NCBI RefSeq assembly: GCF_000423005.1
Contig: NZ_AUHD01000005.1
Coordinates: forward strand, 186,001-250,000
DNA from: Gelidibacter mesophilus DSM 14095
GTDB lineage: Bacteria > Bacteroidota > Bacteroidia > Flavobacteriales > Flavobacteriaceae
Reading direction: 5' to 3'
Length of the DNA: 64,000 nt
Shown: in pieces, positions 17,366 through 26,118 of the stretch
Numbering within the stretch: position 1 is the stretch's first letter
Layout: each line of letters opens with the position of its first letter
Made by a program: the position numbers and the translations under genes
Notes under the pieces: generated by a model
What the model was told of the DNA's origin: nothing
Seen by the model: the letters and a program-made list of their open reading frames with translations, nothing else
The model's database searches: none

Positions 17366-18244
17366 ATGCATACAGCAGGTTTTGTAAATATTATTGGGAA
17401 TCCTAATGTTGGTAAATCAACATTGATGAATGCCTTTGTGGGCGAAAAATTATCAATCATCACATCTAAAGCGCAAACGACAAGACATCGGATTCTTGGA
17501 ATTGTGAATGGTGATGATTTTCAGGTGATTTTATCGGATACTCCAGGAATAATCAAACCGGCTTATGAACTCCAAGAGTCCATGATGGACTTTGTCAAAT
17601 CTGCCTTTGATGATGCCGATGTGTTAGTGTACATGGTCGAAATTGGTGAGCAGGAGCTTAAAGATGAGGCCTTTTTTAGAAAAATTACAAATTCTAAAAT
17701 CCCTGTGTTATTAGTGTTGAATAAGATTGACAAATCTGACCAACAACAGTTGGAAGCACAAGTGCAATTATGGACTGAAAAGGTGCCTAATGCAGAGATT
17801 TATCCTATTTCAGCCTTAGAAGGATTTAATGTTAAAGAAGTATTTGGTAGAATTATCGAATTGTTGCCAGAGTCGCCCGCATTTTATCCAAAAGATCAAT
17901 TGACAGACAAACCAGAACGGTTTTTTGTTAATGAAACCATTCGGGAAAAAATATTGATCCATTACAAGAAAGAAATTCCTTATGCGGTCGAAATTGATAC
18001 TGAGGAGTTTTTTGAAGAGGAAACCATTATAAGAATGCGATCGGTGATTATGGTAGAGCGCGAAACTCAAAAAGGAATCATCATTGGTCATAAAGGCGCC
18101 GCACTCAAAAGAGTAGGCGTGGAAGCTAGAAAAGATTTAGAACTGTTTTTTGGCAAACAAGTCCATTTGGAACTTTACGTAAAAGTTAATAAAAATTGGA
18201 GGAGCGACCAGCGGCAATTGAAACGTTTTGGTTATAATCAGTAG
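17366..18244 (+). CDS. era: GTPase Era, 30S ribosome assembly
   Basis: Era binds the 3' end of 16S rRNA and assists 30S subunit maturation. 292 residues, the normal length. The GTPase domain shows the P-loop GNPNVGKS (11-18), the switch region threonines (AQTTRHR), DTPG, and NKID. The C-terminal KH domain is seen at about residues 237-249 (GIIIGHKGAALKR), followed by the usual KNWRSD near the end. Der, a second ribosome-assembly GTPase, lies one gene downstream, with a small inverted gene between. Confidence 0.97.
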   Translation: MHTAGFVNIIGNPNVGKSTLMNAFVGEKLSIITSKAQTTRHRILGIVNGDDFQVILSDTPGIIKPAYELQESMMDFVKSAFDDADVLVYMVEIGEQELKDEAFFRKITNSKIPVLLVLNKIDKSDQQQLEAQVQLWTEKVPNAEIYPISALEGFNVKEVFGRIIELLPESPAFYPKDQLTDKPERFFVNETIREKILIHYKKEIPYAVEIDTEEFFEEETIIRMRSVIMVERETQKGIIIGHKGAALKRVGVEARKDLELFFGKQVHLELYVKVNKNWRSDQRQLKRFGYNQ

Positions 18245-18367
18245 GAAGTCTTTAGGTTGCAAGTATTTTTTAATTCAAATCTGCCTTCTCATTGTAGATG
18301 ATTTTTAAATAATTCGCTATGATACTTTGTGTCATAACTCGTACGCTCAGGTTATAGAGTGCTCGTC

Positions 18368-18874
18368 CTAAGCTATTCCATTGGTCTTTAGTGTCATTTC
18401 CATAAAATTATAAAGTCCATGCATTTCTGATTTTCCTTTGGCTCTTCCGTAGCGTCCTGCAAAATACAGTCCAAACCAGACAACAACCATAAATAACATC
18501 AATCCCATCGGAATTCCGTATGGATTATTTAAAGTCCAATGGGTATAAGTCCAAATCCCAAAAGCAATAAATAATCCAGCTACCAAAAAATGCAAGAATA
18601 TAAACATGGTCCATACGGTTGGATTAGGTCCAAATAAGCCATGGAGCATTGAGGTTTTGGCGTCAATTTCATTGATTTCCAAATGCAATTGCGGCGACCA
18701 AAAATGCTGTTCATGTTTCGGACGTCGGATAAAGACATGATCATCAACCCGTACAATCTTATAAGTTTCACAAGTTTTTTTAGAATCTTCAAAGATTTTT
18801 AAAACAGACGCATTGTCGTGGTTTAATTCTCTTTTAAATCGCGGTCTTAGGACAATTTCATTTGATATGGACAT
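18368..18874 (-). CDS. two-helix membrane protein between era and der
   Basis: 168 residues. The N-terminal ~85 residues are soluble and strand-rich (FKRELNHDN, IVRVDDHVFIRRP, HFWSPQLHLEI); two transmembrane helices follow (about 91-110 and 122-140); the C-terminus is short and polar. I know no function. Similar proteins sit in this place in other Flavobacteriaceae and are sometimes named GTP-binding protein, but no P-loop or other GTPase motif is present here, so that name seems inherited from the neighbours. It is transcribed against era and away from der. Confidence 0.75.
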   Translation of the reverse strand: MSISNEIVLRPRFKRELNHDNASVLKIFEDSKKTCETYKIVRVDDHVFIRRPKHEQHFWSPQLHLEINEIDAKTSMLHGLFGPNPTVWTMFIFLHFLVAGLFIAFGIWTYTHWTLNNPYGIPMGLMLFMVVVWFGLYFAGRYGRAKGKSEMHGLYNFMEMTLKTNGIA

Positions 18875-18927
18875 ACATATAATTAAAAGCGCTGAAAAAT
18901 ACTCTATTTTTTTTAGAATGGAAACAC

Positions 18928-18935
18928 TACCTTTG
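18928..18935 (+). promoter_or_regulatory. -7 promoter box (TACCTTTG) of der
   Basis: TACCTTTG fits TAnnTTTG and lies 17 bp before the der start codon, the same distance as in era. Confidence 0.5.
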
Positions 18936-18952
18936 CAAACAATTTAGAAGTC

Positions 18953-20257
18953 ATGAGTAATATAGTCGCAATTATAGGTCGTCCTAATGTAGGAAAATCA
19001 ACGTTATTCAATCGTTTAATCAAACGGAGGGAAGCAATTGTTGATGCAGTGAGTGGTGTGACCAGAGATAGGCACTACGGCAAGTCAGAATGGAATGGTC
19101 GCGAATTTACCGTTATTGATACCGGAGGGTATATTATTGGCAGTGACGATGTTTTTGAAGCAGAAATTGATAAGCAGGTCGAACTTGCTATTGATGAAGC
19201 CGATGTGATCGTTTTTGTGGTTGATGTAGAAACAGGTGTCACCGGCATGGATGAAGACGTTGCCAACCTGCTCAGAAAAGTAAAGAAACCCGTATTTTTG
19301 GCAGTCAATAAGGTGGATAATAATAAACGCGCAGAAGATGCTGTTGAATTTTATGCATTGGGATTGGGAGAATATTTCACTATTGCCAGTATCAACGGAA
19401 GTGGTACAGGAGATTTATTGGATGAGGTTGTAAAAGCCCTACCAGAACATGTAGAGGAAGAGGAAAGTGATTTGCCAAGATTTGCTGTAGTCGGTCGACC
19501 TAACGCTGGGAAATCATCATTCATAAATGCCCTTATTGGCGAAGATCGTTATATCGTAACCGATATTGCCGGAACTACAAGAGATTCCATTGATACCAAA
19601 TACAACCAATTCGGGTTCGAGTTTAACTTGATCGACACGGCAGGAATCCGTCGGAAATCAAAAGTCAAGGAAGATTTGGAATTTTATTCCGTAATGCGTA
19701 GCATTAGAGCCATTGAACATGCTGATGTGGTTTTATTGGTTCATGATGCCACACGTGGATTTGACGGACAGGTCCAAAATATATTTTGGTTGGCTGAACG
19801 CAATAGAAAAGGGATCGTCATTTTAGTAAATAAATGGGATTTGGTGGAAAAAGACACCAATTCTGTAAGAGATTACGAAAAACAAATCCGACAGGAAATG
19901 GAACCATTTACTGATGTTCCTATTGTGTTTATGTCGGTACTCAACAAACAACGTATTTTTAAAGCCATTGAAACCGCGGTTGAAGTATATAACAATCGCT
20001 CTAAGAAAATAAAAACGAGTAAGCTCAATGAGGTGTTATTACCAATAATTGAAAATTACCCACCGCCAGCATTAAAGGGGAAATTCGTAAAGATTAAATA
20101 CATCATGCAGTTGCCAACACCTCAACCACAGTTTGCGTTTTTCTGTAATTTACCACAATATGTCAAAGATCCCTACAAGCGCTTTTTAGAAAATAAATTA
20201 CGTGAGCACTTTGGTTTTCATGGGGTGCCAATAAGCGTTTACATGCGAAAAAAATAA
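18953..20257 (+). CDS. der: GTPase Der (EngA), 50S ribosome assembly
   Basis: Der has two consecutive GTPase domains and a C-terminal KH-like domain and is essential for 50S subunit biogenesis. 434 residues, typical. The first domain shows GRPNVGKS (9-16), DTGG and NKVD; the second shows GRPNAGKS near 181-188, [11 protein letters not shown] and NKWD. The end [15 protein letters not shown] is typical of the family. It has its own promoter box. Confidence 0.97.
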   Translation: MSNIVAIIGRPNVGKSTLFNRLIKRREAIVDAVSGVTRDRHYGKSEWNGREFTVIDTGGYIIGSDDVFEAEIDKQVELAIDEADVIVFVVDVETGVTGMDEDVANLLRKVKKPVFLAVNKVDNNKRAEDAVEFYALGLGEYFTIASINGSGTGDLLDEVVKALPEHVEEEESDLPRFAVVGRPNAGKSSFINALIGEDRYIVTDIAGTTRDSIDTKYNQFGFEFNLIDTAGIRRKSKVKEDLEFYSVMRSIRAIEHADVVLLVHDATRGFDGQVQNIFWLAERNRKGIVILVNKWDLVEKDTNSVRDYEKQIRQEMEPFTDVPIVFMSVLNKQRIFKAIETAVEVYNNRSKKIKTSKLNEVLLPIIENYPPPALKGKFVKIKYIMQLPTPQPQFAFFCNLPQYVKDPYKRFLENKLREHFGFHGVPISVYMRKK

Positions 20258-20352
20258 AAGTGAATTTTTTATAGTTTCTTTAAGGTAATTCGTACGATTT
20301 CTAGCTTATCTTGAATTTTTAAAGCTATTAATCATCATCGTCAATCAAACTA

Positions 20353-23133
20353 ATGAAGAAATTTCTATGCATTCTCGCATTATTATGCGCATGCGTGACC
20401 TTTTCGCAAGGTAACCCATTTAAAATTTCAGGCACTTTAATTTCAGAGACAGATCAATCACCATTAGAGTCGGCCACTGTTTATCTTGAATCTCCTAAGG
20501 ATTCTACGTTGGTCACTTATACCATATCAGATAAGAACGGTGCTTTTCTTTTGGACAATAGGACTTATGAAGATTCTCTAAACTTGATTGTTTCTTATAT
20601 CGGATTTGAAACCTTTACTAAAACTATCAAAATTGGGAAAGTCCCTATCCATTTAAATACAATTGCTTTAAAAACTGCCAATGTATTGGACGAGGTAATT
20701 GTAAGATCAAGAGCACCTATAACCATAAAAAAAGATACCTTAGAATTCAATGTTGCTTCTTTTAAAACCAAAAGAGATGCCAACGTTGAAGATTTACTGA
20801 AGGAACTTCCGGGGGTGGAGGTTGATGAAGATGGCGCAATTAAAGTTAACGGCAAGGAAGTCAGTCAGATTTTGGTCAATGGCAAACCTTTTTTTGGCAA
20901 TGACCCTACTATTACCACTAGAAATCTCACTAAGGAATTAATAGAGAAAATCCAGATTACCGATACAAAATCCAAAGCAGAAGCCTTCAGTGGAGAGAAG
21001 GGTACGAGTGAAAATAAAACGATCAACCTTACCATAAAAGAAGAAAATAATAAAGGTGTCTTTGGACGATTGTCTGCTGGAGGGGGTACTGATGATCGCT
21101 ACGAATATGCGGGTATGGTCAATATTTTTGATAATGAACAGCGACTGAGCGTTTTGGCAGGTGGTAATAATATTAATTCCTCAGGGTTCAGCTTTGGTGA
21201 AATAAGAAAAATGTTTGGTGGGGCAAGAAATATGTCATATAATAGCAGTGGTTCTTTCACTATTGATGGGCGCTCTTTTGGTGGAGGTCAAGGCATTACT
21301 ACCTCAAATACTGCGGGTGTAAATTATGCTGATGAGCTGGGAAAAGACAACGATCTTTCAGGAGATTATTTCCATTCTGGTAGCAATTCCAAAAATGCTA
21401 CAACTACAGCACGAGAGAATTTTTTACCAGATTCTAGATATTTTACAAATTCCTCTTCAAATTCAGTAAACGATACGGATAGCCATAGTGCGAATATGAC
21501 CTTTGATATAAAAATAGACTCTACATTGATGGTCAATGTGAGACCATCTTTTCGGTTTTCTGAATCTACAACTACTTTTGACAGACAAGAGAATTCGTTA
21601 GACGAAAATGAGGTTTTAACCAATCAGTCAGAAACCTCCTCCTTTGTAGAGACCATGGGAAAAAATTTTGGTAATAATCTGAATGTGACGAAGAGGTTCG
21701 GTTCGAAGGGCTCTTTTATAAGATTGCGTATAGATGCTGATGTGAGTGCTACCAATACTGACGATTATTTAAATTCTGAAACTAATATTTATGGTGATGA
21801 TCCTAATGATATTGTAAGAAAGCAGTTTACTGATGGCGAAAGAACCTCAAATATGTTAGATATGGGACTTACCTATAGAATGCCTTTGGACGCTAAAAAT
21901 TGGTATTTAGATTTCAGGTATGATTTTGACACAGATAAGAGTAGAGACTTTAGAAGCACCTTTGATTTTGATGAAAACTCTCAATCCTATGATGATTTCA
22001 ATACTGAATTGAGCACCAATTTCATCAACAAAAACCGTAGACACGCACCCAATGTTAGGTTGGTCTATAATACAGATAAAATGAGGTTCAGGTTGGGATC
22101 TGGTTACACGAATAGAACCATTGAAAATGCTGATAAATTACGTCCAGAATTGAGTTTGAAGCAAAGTTTCAACTTTTTGGAACTGAACGCCAATTTGAAT
22201 TATCGCTTCAGTCCAAAATCTTCTTTTGACGCCCGCTATGATAGTAGAAACGAAGCCCCTCAAATAGCTCAATTACAACCGTTTGAGGATGTGTCGGATC
22301 CTTTAAACACGATTACTGGAAATCCAAATTTGACACCTTCAAAACGTCATAACTTGAGTTTTAATTACAATAATTTTGATTATCAAAAGAGAACTGGATT
22401 TTATATGTATGCCAGCGCCAATCTTATTGAAGATAAGGTTGTGACAAAGTCAGTTGTGGATGAGGATTTTGTAAGAAATACAACGTTTACCAATGTTGAT
22501 GGCAATTATGGAATGAACATGGGGTCTAGCTACAGTAAGGACTTTAAATTGGATACTTTACAAACTATAAAAGTTCGTGTGGGCTTATCAGCTAATCTGG
22601 ATAACCAGGTCAATTTTAATAATGGGGTGGAATATGCCTCTGTCAGCAGTAGGCTTTTCCCTAGTTTGGACGTGACCTACACTTGGAAGAAGCTATTTGA
22701 AATTCGACCGAATTACCGCTTGTCCTATACCAATACCCGATATGATTTAGAGCATTTGGAGAATCGAAATTTTATGAGCCATAACCTAGGAATCAGAACG
22801 GCAACTTTTTTTCCGAAAAAACTGGAATGGCGAAATGACATCAACTTTACGTACAATCCGGACGTAGCCCAAGGTTTCCAGAAAAGTGCTTGGTTTTGGA
22901 ATGCTACTGTCGCCTATTCAGTTTTAAAGGACAATGGGACCATCACATTAAAAGTTTATGATTTATTAAATCAAAACACAAATGCCCAACGGACCACCAC
23001 TGATAACTATATTCAGGATTCCCAAAGTACTGTTTTAGAACAATATTTTATGTTGAGCTTTAGTTGGAAGTTTAATAGCCTTGGATCAAACAGTGGAGGT
23101 AGTAGTGCGCCACCACCGCCCATGATATTTTAA
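20353..23133 (+). CDS. TonB-receptor-like outer-membrane beta-barrel protein
   Basis: 926 residues. A signal peptide (about 1-19) is followed by a carboxypeptidase-regulatory-like domain (about 22-110, SGTLISETDQSPLESATVYL), a plug-like region (ELPGVEVDEDGAIKVNGKEV, VNGKPFFGNDP) and a large beta-barrel of the OMP_b-brl_3 type with many alternating polar/aromatic strands up to MLSFSWKFN. It ends in an unusual low-complexity tail GGSSAPPPPMIF. These proteins resemble TonB-dependent receptors, but a TonB box is not obvious and no SusD partner is adjacent, so the substrate cannot be stated. It stands alone between der and an oppositely oriented cluster. Confidence 0.85.
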   Translation: MKKFLCILALLCACVTFSQGNPFKISGTLISETDQSPLESATVYLESPKDSTLVTYTISDKNGAFLLDNRTYEDSLNLIVSYIGFETFTKTIKIGKVPIHLNTIALKTANVLDEVIVRSRAPITIKKDTLEFNVASFKTKRDANVEDLLKELPGVEVDEDGAIKVNGKEVSQILVNGKPFFGNDPTITTRNLTKELIEKIQITDTKSKAEAFSGEKGTSENKTINLTIKEENNKGVFGRLSAGGGTDDRYEYAGMVNIFDNEQRLSVLAGGNNINSSGFSFGEIRKMFGGARNMSYNSSGSFTIDGRSFGGGQGITTSNTAGVNYADELGKDNDLSGDYFHSGSNSKNATTTARENFLPDSRYFTNSSSNSVNDTDSHSANMTFDIKIDSTLMVNVRPSFRFSESTTTFDRQENSLDENEVLTNQSETSSFVETMGKNFGNNLNVTKRFGSKGSFIRLRIDADVSATNTDDYLNSETNIYGDDPNDIVRKQFTDGERTSNMLDMGLTYRMPLDAKNWYLDFRYDFDTDKSRDFRSTFDFDENSQSYDDFNTELSTNFINKNRRHAPNVRLVYNTDKMRFRLGSGYTNRTIENADKLRPELSLKQSFNFLELNANLNYRFSPKSSFDARYDSRNEAPQIAQLQPFEDVSDPLNTITGNPNLTPSKRHNLSFNYNNFDYQKRTGFYMYASANLIEDKVVTKSVVDEDFVRNTTFTNVDGNYGMNMGSSYSKDFKLDTLQTIKVRVGLSANLDNQVNFNNGVEYASVSSRLFPSLDVTYTWKKLFEIRPNYRLSYTNTRYDLEHLENRNFMSHNLGIRTATFFPKKLEWRNDINFTYNPDVAQGFQKSAWFWNATVAYSVLKDNGTITLKVYDLLNQNTNAQRTTTDNYIQDSQSTVLEQYFMLSFSWKFNSLGSNSGGSSAPPPPMIF

Positions 23134-23222
23134 TAGAATTATGATTGTTATACATTCATACTTTATAAGGGCATCAATTTTTTAAAAGCATGGGTTTTTA
23201 GAATTCGGTACAATAAATTTGA

Positions 23223-23609
23223 TTATTTATTTTGTGTGCTAACAGACCAATAATTTCCTGCATAATCCATGAAAGCACCCCTTGTGTCTGGATCGTCTTC
23301 TTTATTGATAGGTCTTTCCAAAAGAAGGCACTCATTTTCTATGGCTAAATCAAAGGTTTTAAAAACATCTAGAACATACATATGCAACATGGTGGTAACG
23401 GCAGGATAATCTTCTGTGCTGTCACTTATCATCACTATCGAATCGTCCAATTGGAGTTCTATATGCATTATGGAGCCATCTTCTCGTTCATAACGTCTTA
23501 ATTCCTTCGCTTCAAAAACGATTTTTAAAAGATCGACAAGTTTTTCCGCATCATCAACAATGAGATAGGGGGATAGTGAATTGTAGTTTTTTGGTTTATA
23601 TGAAGTCAT
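23223..23609 (-). CDS. VOC (glyoxalase/PhnB-like) family protein
   Basis: 128 residues from the ATG at 23609 (MTSYKPKNYN). The pattern is that of a PhnB-like vicinal oxygen chelate fold: SLSPYLIVDDAEKLVDLL, then MHIELQLDDSIVMISD and a C-terminal DPDTRGAFMDYAGNYWSV. The PhnB-like branch often lacks enzymatic activity. A longer frame opens at 23681, but its extra 24 residues are basic and aromatic, unlike the family, and are rejected. Single gene, no visible partner. Confidence 0.8.
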   Translation of the reverse strand: MTSYKPKNYNSLSPYLIVDDAEKLVDLLKIVFEAKELRRYEREDGSIMHIELQLDDSIVMISDSTEDYPAVTTMLHMYVLDVFKTFDLAIENECLLLERPINKEDDPDTRGAFMDYAGNYWSVSTQNK

Positions 23610-23784
23610 GATCGCATTGAAATAAAAGTTGAAATCGCAACTGAATTTAAATAATTTCTTGCAGATAGTACTGATTTTCAAAGATTATTAAATGGATATA
23701 GGAGAACTATTTCAACTAAAAATTAGAGACATCACTTCGTGGAATTTCTTAAATGTTGAATCATTGCCCTCTGAAGACGATTAT

Positions 23785-24651
23785 TTACCATCCTCCTGAA
23801 GCGCCGCCGCCGCCAAAGCCTCCACCGCCAAATCCACCTCCGAAACCGCCACCGCCTCCGAAGCCTCCACCAAAACCACCGCCTGAAGAACGACTGCCTC
23901 CACCAAAACCACCACGCCCTAAATTGCTCAGAATAATGGCGTCCCAAATACTGAAATCATTACCTCGGTTATTGCCTGGACCACTACCGCCGCCTTTATT
24001 GTTTTTGGAGATAGAAATCATAATGATGATGAAAATGATGAAGAGCAAGAAAATAAAACCAACAGGAAAACCTTCTTGAGTCCTATTCTCTTGACGCGTG
24101 CCTTGGTATTCTCCCGTCATCACCTCAAAAATGGCATCAGCGCCTCTATTTAGTCCGCCATTGTAATCATTTTGTTTGAAAAATGGAATGATATCACGCT
24201 CAATGATGCGTTTGGACATGGCATCTGTCAATAAATGTTCTACACCATAACCTGTGTTAATGGCAATTTTCCGATCATCTTTAGCCAATAAAATTAAGAT
24301 GCCGTTATCTTCTTGTTCCTGTCCAATACCCCATTTTTGGCCCCATTGCGCTCCTAAATAATTGATGTTCTCTCCTTGGGTAGAACTGATTATGGCCACT
24401 ACGATTTGTGTGGACGTTGTGTCAGAATATCGAATGAGTTTTTGCTCCAAACTATTTTTCTGACTTTCCGATAATAAAGGAGTAAACTGGTAAACACTGG
24501 TCTGCTCAGTAGTTTTTGCTGGCCTATCAGGAATATTAAACTGGGAAAATCCCACTTGGATACAGGATAAGGTCAATAATGCACTAAAAAGAAAGCGTTT
24601 AAAAACGCTTTCCTTAATATATAAATATTGATTGATTATTGAAGACTGCAT
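23785..24651 (-). CDS. TPM-domain membrane protein with glycine-rich tail
   Basis: 288 residues. A hydrophobic signal segment (about 20-37, after an unusually long polar start) precedes a TPM domain (about 55-175; EQKLIRYSDTTSTQIVVAII, GQEQEDNGILILLA, GYGVEHLLTD), a transmembrane helix (about 203-220), and a C-terminal tail of about 45 residues made mostly of glycine, phenylalanine and serine. TPM-domain proteins act in photosystem repair in plants and in envelope functions in bacteria; a phosphatase activity has been reported for some. It follows a second TPM gene with an 18 bp gap and LemA beyond that, a common trio. A terminator-like hairpin lies inside its signal-peptide region. Confidence 0.87.
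   Translation of the reverse strand: MQSSIINQYLYIKESVFKRFLFSALLTLSCIQVGFSQFNIPDRPAKTTEQTSVYQFTPLLSESQKNSLEQKLIRYSDTTSTQIVVAIISSTQGENINYLGAQWGQKWGIGQEQEDNGILILLAKDDRKIAINTGYGVEHLLTDAMSKRIIERDIIPFFKQNDYNGGLNRGADAIFEVMTGEYQGTRQENRTQEGFPVGFIFLLFIIFIIIMISISKNNKGGGSGPGNNRGNDFSIWDAIILSNLGRGGFGGGSRSSGGGFGGGFGGGGGFGGGFGGGGFGGGGASGGW
24591..24612 (-). promoter_or_regulatory. terminator-like hairpin inside start of TPM gene
   Basis: A perfect inverted repeat with 10 bp arms, GAAAGCGTTT and AAACGCTTTC, separated by two bases. In the - strand mRNA it is followed directly by five U, as in an intrinsic terminator, yet it lies in the coding sequence (codons about 14-20). It could reduce transcription from the LemA/TPM genes into this gene (inference). 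Confidence 0.5.
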
Positions 24652-24669
24652 GCTGCTTACTTAAATTTA

Positions 24670-25107
24670 TTATCCTATTGAAATATCATCAGGAATTTCG
24701 TTTTTATCTCCAGTTTCCCAAGGAAAGAAAGTTTCCAATTGCTTTCCTGCTTTTAAAATGCCATCAACTAACCCTTGTTTAAAATGACCTCTTTTAAAAT
24801 GCCCTTGCATAACATTTTTGGTGCTTTCCCAGAAATCATCATCAACAACATTATTAATGCCTTCATCCCCAAAAATAACAAAGGTTTTATCTTCTACGGC
24901 AACGTAGATCAAGACGCCATTTTGTAGTTTCGTATTGTCCATTTTAAGTAAATGAAACACTTCCAAAGCACGCTCATAAGGATCAATTTTAGAGGTCTTT
25001 TCAAGATGTACCCTTATCTCTCCTGAGGTGTTTTTTTCAGCCGATCTGATGGCTTCAATGACTTGCTTTTCGTCTTGTGCTGTAAGAAAATCTTCTGTTT
25101 TGGACAT
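24670..25107 (-). CDS. TPM-domain protein, short form
   Basis: 145 residues consisting of little more than one TPM domain (ENTSGEIRVHLEKTSK near 27-42, QNGVLIYVAVEDKTFVIFGD near 83-102, DDFWESTKNVM). No signal peptide or membrane helix is apparent, so it is probably cytoplasmic, in contrast to the following membrane-bound TPM gene. It lies between lemA (68 bp upstream) and the second TPM gene (18 bp downstream) and is likely co-transcribed. Function unknown; the linkage with LemA is conserved in Bacteroidota. Confidence 0.87.
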   Translation of the reverse strand: MSKTEDFLTAQDEKQVIEAIRSAEKNTSGEIRVHLEKTSKIDPYERALEVFHLLKMDNTKLQNGVLIYVAVEDKTFVIFGDEGINNVVDDDFWESTKNVMQGHFKRGHFKQGLVDGILKAGKQLETFFPWETGDKNEIPDDISIG

Positions 25108-25175
25108 TTCTCTATTTTCGTTTTAGAAATCTTAATTCTTTTAAAGCGTTGATAGCCTGAACTGATAAATGAAGA

Positions 25176-25775
25176 TTATTTGAAATCAAAATCCACATCG
25201 GGTGCCTTTTCCGCACCTGCATCAGCTTTGTAATAGCTCATGTCATCAAAATTAAAAAGACCCGCCAACACGCTATTTGGAAAAGTTTTGATGTGTTTGT
25301 TATAAGGTTCTACGTTACCGTTAAATCGATCTCTGGCGACATTGATCCTATTTTCAGTGCCTTCTAACTGTGATTGCAATTCTAAGAAATTTTGATTTGC
25401 TTTTAATTCTGGGTAACGTTCCACAGACACTAATAATCTTGATAAAGCGCCGCTCAATCCGCTTTGAGCTTGCTGAAATTGTGCCATGTTTTCTTCATTC
25501 AGGTTGCTGGCATCAATGGTTGTCGATGTTGCTTTAGCTCTTGCTTCAATAACGTCCGTTAAAGTACCACGTTCAAAATCGGCAGCACCTTGAACTGTTT
25601 TAACAAGATTACCGATAAGGTCATTACGACGTTGATAACTGCTTTCTACGTCACCCCAACTTCTGGTAGCCGTCTCCTTAAGTTCTACTGCGGTATTGTT
25701 AAAATTTTTGCCCCAAGAATAGAGTGCGAAAGCAATAAGAGCGATAATAATTACGGGAACGAGCCATTTTTTCAT
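25176..25775 (-). CDS. LemA family protein
   Basis: 199 residues. An N-terminal membrane helix (about 4-22) is followed by the helical LemA domain with the typical SSYQRRNDLIGNLVKTVQGA and ERYPELKANQNFLELQSQLEGT stretches (positions about 46-65 and 110-131). LemA proteins are envelope-anchored helical bundles of unclear function. It is the first gene of the lemA-TPM-TPM series, 12 bp downstream of a MerR-type regulator gene, so regulator and target may be co-transcribed. Confidence 0.92.
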   Translation of the reverse strand: MKKWLVPVIIIALIAFALYSWGKNFNNTAVELKETATRSWGDVESSYQRRNDLIGNLVKTVQGAADFERGTLTDVIEARAKATSTTIDASNLNEENMAQFQQAQSGLSGALSRLLVSVERYPELKANQNFLELQSQLEGTENRINVARDRFNGNVEPYNKHIKTFPNSVLAGLFNFDDMSYYKADAGAEKAPDVDFDFK

Positions 25776-25787
25776 GATATGTTGGTT

Positions 25788-26117
25788 TTAGAGTTGTGAT
25801 TTTATTTTTACAAGTTGTGATTTTATGTCTTCTAATTTACTTATAATATCAAAAGTGTTGAGCGCTTGTTGCTTGCCTTCTTTTAAATGTGTTTTTGCAC
25901 CCTCAAGAGTAAAGCCGCGCTGTTTCACTAAATGGTAAATGAATTTGAGGTTTTTAATATCCTCTGGGGTGAACTTACGATTGCCTTTGGCATTCTTCTT
26001 GGGTTTCAGGATGTCAAACTCCTTTTCCCAAAACCGAATTAGAGAGGTATTGACCTTAAAAGCCTTGGCTACCTCCCCAATGCCGTAATATCTCTTTTCT
26101 GGTAGATCAATGTGCAT
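25788..26117 (-). CDS. MerR family transcriptional regulator
   Basis: 109 residues. An N-terminal winged helix-turn-helix of the MerR type occupies about 9-80 (YYGIGEVAKAFKVNTSLIRF, then KNAKGNRKFTPEDI), followed by a short helical tail. No ligand-binding domain or metal-binding cysteines are present, so it is a minimal MerR protein; its signal is unknown. It begins one base after the stop of the M23 peptidase gene and is followed by lemA, so it could link control of envelope genes. Confidence 0.9.
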   Translation of the reverse strand: MHIDLPEKRYYGIGEVAKAFKVNTSLIRFWEKEFDILKPKKNAKGNRKFTPEDIKNLKFIYHLVKQRGFTLEGAKTHLKEGKQQALNTFDIISKLEDIKSQLVKIKSQL

Positions 26118-26118
26118 A

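Noticed and set aside
18368-18874. GTP-binding protein function for the gene between era and der
   Set aside because: No P-loop, switch or NKxD motif is visible; the protein has two membrane helices.
23753-24079. Proline-rich frame on the + strand
   Set aside because: It is the antisense of the glycine-rich tail of the TPM gene; glycine codons GGN read as CCN proline on the other strand.
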